This document shows positions 61,989 to 64,000 of a DNA stretch of 64,000 nt, in pieces. The position numbers and the translations under genes are program-made. The stretch lies in the NCBI GenBank assembly GCA_937926205.1, contig CALEYL010000028.1, forward strand, positions 30,806 to 94,805, written 5' to 3'. The notes under the pieces were generated by a model, which saw only the letters and a list, made by a program, of their open reading frames with translations, had not been told where the DNA came from and did no database searches. This DNA is from an uncultured Saprospiraceae bacterium. GTDB taxonomy: Bacteria; Bacteroidota; Bacteroidia; Chitinophagales; Saprospiraceae. Every line of letters starts with the position of its first letter. Position 1 is the stretch's first letter.

Positions 61989-62218
61989 TGAACCGCAGAA
62001 CCGCAGAACCGCAGAACCGCAGAATATCGAATAACGAATGATGAAGTAGCGCAAAACTGCTCCCTTCTGCGGTTCCTTGTTCGATATTCAGGGTTCGAAA
62101 TTCAAAAGAGGGTTGAACCGAAGAACCGCGGAATATCGAATATCGAGTGATGAAGTAGCGCAAAACTGCTCCCTTCTGCGGTTCCTTGTTCGATATTCGG
62201 GATTCGATATTCAAAAAA
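61989..62218. repeat. CCGCAGAA/ATATCGAA palindromic repeat, two tandem copies
   Basis: Two ~115-base copies, each with CCGCAGAATATCGAAT, GATGAAGTAGCGCAAAACTG and TTCTGCGGTTCCTTGTTCGA. The first starts with four tandem AACCGCAGA units. It fills the convergent gap between the MazG-like gene and rplI and resembles the copy at 54164-54303. Confidence 0.85.
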
Positions 62219-62282
62219 TAGCAAGAGACACCCCGAAATTCGGAATGTCTCTTGTTTGGCCTGACGCCGGATGGATGTCGGA

Positions 62283-62729
62283 TTACTCTGCGACTACCTC
62301 GAAACGAACTTTCGCATCGATGGTTTTGTGCAGGTCAACGACGGCTTCGAATTCGCCGACTTCCTTCACATCTTCCGGAACGTGGATTTTTCTGCGGTCA
62401 ATGTCAATATCCAGTTGTTCTTTGATTGCCGTAGCAAGCTGAACGTTGGTGACACTACCGAAGATTTTACCGCTGGTACCTACTTTCGCGCCAATGCGCA
62501 ACACCGTGCCTTTCAGAGCGTCGGCGATGAGCTGGTATTCACCCAACATCTGGGCTTCTTTGGCGCCTTCGCGGCGTTTCAGCGTATCCAATTGGCCGCG
62601 GTTGCTTTTATTGGCAACGAGGGCCATCCCTTGCGGGATCAGGTAGTTGCGGCCATAGCCATCGCGTACAGTTACGATGGTGTGTTTTTCGCCTACCTTT
62701 TCTATATCTTGCAACAGAATGATTTCCAT
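62283..62729 (-). CDS. rplI: Ribosomal protein bL9
   Basis: 148 residues. The N-terminal rRNA-binding domain MEIILLQDIEKVGEKHTIVTV with GYGRNYLIPQGMALVA is diagnostic; a linker helix and the C-terminal domain (GKIFGSVTNVQLATAIKEQLDIDIDRRKI) follow. bL9 binds the base of the L1 stalk. Last gene of the rpsF-rpsR-rplI operon; the start lies 30 bases after the rpsR stop. Confidence 0.97.
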   Translation of the reverse strand: MEIILLQDIEKVGEKHTIVTVRDGYGRNYLIPQGMALVANKSNRGQLDTLKRREGAKEAQMLGEYQLIADALKGTVLRIGAKVGTSGKIFGSVTNVQLATAIKEQLDIDIDRRKIHVPEDVKEVGEFEAVVDLHKTIDAKVRFEVVAE

Positions 62730-62759
62730 GGCAAAGCTTTTTTGTCGTGCAGAAAAAAA

Positions 62760-63026
62760 TTACTTCAACAAGTCGGCCACATAAGGCATCAAAGCCAAGT
62801 GACGCGCCCTTTTAACAGCCGTTGATACTTTGCGCTGATACTTGAGCGAGTTGCCCGTGATGCGGCGCGGCAGAATTTTGCCCTGTTCGTTGACGAACTG
62901 GATCAAAAAGTCGGCGTCTTTGTAGTCAATATATTTGATGCCAAACCGGCGAAAACGGCAGTATTTTTTGCGGTTCTGGCCGATCTTGGGATTGCTTAGA
63001 AACTTGATATCGTCTCTGGTTGCCAT
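62760..63026 (-). CDS. rpsR: Ribosomal protein bS18
   Basis: 88 residues with YKDADFLIQFVNEQGKILPRRITGNSLKYQRKVSTAVKRARHLALMPYV, the usual S18 core. It binds S6 on the small-subunit platform. Located 30 bases after rpsF and 30 before rplI. The N-terminus (SNPKIGQNRKKYCRF) has a basic tract with one Cys. Confidence 0.97.
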   Translation of the reverse strand: MATRDDIKFLSNPKIGQNRKKYCRFRRFGIKYIDYKDADFLIQFVNEQGKILPRRITGNSLKYQRKVSTAVKRARHLALMPYVADLLK

Positions 63027-63056
63027 AGCAAAGTTTTTTTAGATCTTAAATAAGGA

Positions 63057-63728
63057 TTAAGCCTGTTCTTCTTCCGGTTCAGTGGCATCGGCAGCTTCTT
63101 CCGTCGCTTCCGCAACAGCTTCAACCGCTTCTTCGACTGGCTCAGCAACAGCTTCTGTAACTTCTTCCGTTGCTTCTGCTACCACTTCCGTCGTTTCTGC
63201 AACAACTTCTTCCACTACGGCTTCTGTTGTTTCCACTACGGTTTCGACAACCGGCTCAGCTACGGCTTCCACAACGGGTTCAGCAACAGGTGCTTCTACA
63301 ACTGCAGGTGCTTCGGCTTTAGCAGCAGGCGCTTCGGCTTTGGCTGGTGCAGCTGTTTCGGCAACCACGCGTTCCGGGTGCTTCTTCTTCTTGCTGCCGA
63401 TCAGGCCTTTGCGTTTGTCGTCGTTGTACTTAATCCCGTATTTATCCAATTGTACGGTAAGGAAGCGCAAAATGCGCTCGTCGCGCTTGAGGAAAAGCTC
63501 AAAAGCAGTGAGGAATTCAGCGCTTTCCGTTTGGAATTCTACGCAAAAATAAACCCCTGAAGAACGTCTGTTGATGGGGTACGCAAGGGCGCGCAATCCC
63601 ATTTCATCCACATGCACGATCGAACATCCTTCGGCCTGAAGGCGATCTACATATGTCTGAGCTGTCGCTTTTATTTCATCGCCCGACAGCACTGGGTCTA
63701 CGATGAAAGTTACTTCATAATTTCTCAT
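63057..63728 (-). CDS. rpsF: Ribosomal protein bS6 with long acidic C-terminal extension
   Basis: Residues 1 to about 105 form the S6 core (MRNYEVTFIVDPVLSGDEIKATAQTYVDRLQ, MGLRALAYPINRRSSGVYFCVEF, LLKRDERILRFLTVQLDKY). A short basic stretch (GSKKKKHPERV) is followed by about 100 residues made almost only of Ala, Glu, Val, Pro and Thr. S6 is normally 95-135 residues, so this is nearly doubled; the tail is unlikely to be folded. It heads the rpsF-rpsR-rplI operon. Confidence 0.95.
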   Translation of the reverse strand: MRNYEVTFIVDPVLSGDEIKATAQTYVDRLQAEGCSIVHVDEMGLRALAYPINRRSSGVYFCVEFQTESAEFLTAFELFLKRDERILRFLTVQLDKYGIKYNDDKRKGLIGSKKKKHPERVVAETAAPAKAEAPAAKAEAPAVVEAPVAEPVVEAVAEPVVETVVETTEAVVEEVVAETTEVVAEATEEVTEAVAEPVEEAVEAVAEATEEAADATEPEEEQA

Positions 63729-63757
63729 TAATCAGACATGGTTATTGATAAAAAATC

Positions 63758-63805
63758 TTGCGTGGCCCCGGTTCCGACGTTTCGAAACCAACCAAAACCA
63801 CGCAA
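63758..63805 (-). promoter_or_regulatory. Structured leader of rpsF, S6:S18-type candidate
   Basis: TTGCGTGG pairs with CCACGCAA; between them GGTT and AACC form an inner stem, and the strand has a CCG before the outer stem's right side (GGAACCGGGG). In many bacteria an S6:S18 complex binds such a CCG-bearing hairpin in its own leader. Position, 30-77 bases upstream of rpsF, fits. Confidence 0.45.
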
Positions 63806-63813
63806 AGCGGGCG

Positions 63814-63821
63814 CAAAGATA
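63814..63821 (-). promoter_or_regulatory. Candidate -7 box (TATCTTTG) for rpsF-rpsR-rplI
   Basis: It is an exact TAnnTTTG match just upstream of the structured leader. Confidence 0.5.
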
Positions 63822-63866
63822 ATCATTGTAGTGGAATTGTGAAATGGAAGAGGGAATTTTTATGAT

Positions 63867-63898
63867 ACGGTTGACGGTAGACGGCGGACGGTGGACGG
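63867..63898. repeat. CCGTC word repeat, copy 3 (inverted)
   Basis: ACGGTTGACGGTAGACGG and further GACGGTG units are the reverse complement of the family at 1206-1249 and 44411-44444. It lies about 45 bases upstream of the rpsF -7 box. Confidence 0.75.
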
Positions 63899-64000
63899 GG
63901 CACTGTGCCCTTCGCGGAGAAAAGAGTTCCCGCCTGCCTACCGGACAGCTACGGTTTATACACAACTCAAAGAACGTATATTTGGAGCCAAAAAGGAAAT

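Noticed and set aside
61989..62218. CRISPR array suggested by tandem AACCGCAGA units
   Set aside because: The units have no spacers, the copies are palindromic repeats of about 115 bases, and no cas gene is near.

Overview
The window reads as a chromosomal segment of a Bacteroidota bacterium, most likely from the Saprospiraceae or close relatives (Lewinella/Haliscomenobacter type). The grounds are: a -7 promoter word TAnnTTTG in front of many genes with hardly any Shine-Dalgarno sequences; OmpA/PD40 outer-membrane proteins; a SusC-like TonB receptor with a carboxypeptidase-like N-terminal domain; a head-GIN (DUF2807) protein; a secreted dockerin-like protein ending in a GDVNG motif; a futalosine-pathway menaquinone gene (mqnC); and several short-word intergenic repeat families. 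The genus assignment is inference. I see no phage, transposase, CRISPR array, tRNA or rRNA gene.

Layout. 1-3.6 kb: the tail of an LptF/LptG-type permease, a PAP2 phosphatase, a small cytochrome c lipoprotein, a DUF4190-like membrane protein and anmK. 3.6-8.8 kb (minus): an acyl-CoA ligase and an unusual KAS III-like protein without the His/Asn catalytic residues, then a TonB-dependent receptor. 9-18 kb: a large GT-C-like membrane protein, a small MITE-like palindromic element, a Uma2 protein, an RhlE-type helicase, a 1103-residue BNR/sortilin-like secreted protein and a BASS transporter. 18.3-23.4 kb (plus): glutaminase, a membrane-anchored class III adenylate cyclase, dusB and a CCA-adding enzyme. 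23.4-29.1 kb (minus): an envelope block with an amidase, a GDPD lipoprotein, an SH3 lipoprotein and an OmpA/PD40 protein. 29.3-32.3 kb: two tandem NhaD antiporters. 32.4-39 kb: a small lipoprotein, a carboxynorspermidine-dehydrogenase-like enzyme, an MDR oxidoreductase, an M15 peptidase with an HGSNAT-like acyltransferase, a head-GIN protein and a SMUG2-like DNA glycosylase. 39.1-44.2 kb (minus): rimP-nusA-infB, with a terminator-like hairpin in front of rimP and another between nusA and infB. 44.4-51.6 kb: mqnC, a second OmpA/PD40 protein whose OmpA domain has lost its usual Asp, a small acidic protein, a CotH-kinase-like secreted protein, a Zn-ribbon protein and a PaaY-like hexapeptide protein. 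51.8-56.6 kb: an unknown one-TM protein, two consecutive secreted proteins of the terpene-cyclase/prenyltransferase alpha-barrel type and a short dockerin-like protein. 56.8-61.5 kb: an ABC exporter/HlyD/TolC operon whose ATPase is degenerate in four motifs. 61.5-64 kb: a MazG-like protein and, on the minus strand, rpsF-rpsR-rplI with a long acidic tail on S6.

The best candidates for something undescribed are the three-gene type I-like export operon with a motif-degenerate ABC ATPase beside a divergent secreted protein, the tandem secreted cyclase-fold proteins just upstream, the KAS III-like protein lacking His and Asn, and the dispersed intergenic word-repeat families that sit at gene ends and in leaders. 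All coordinates and motifs were read by eye; family names rest on motif recognition, not on searches.
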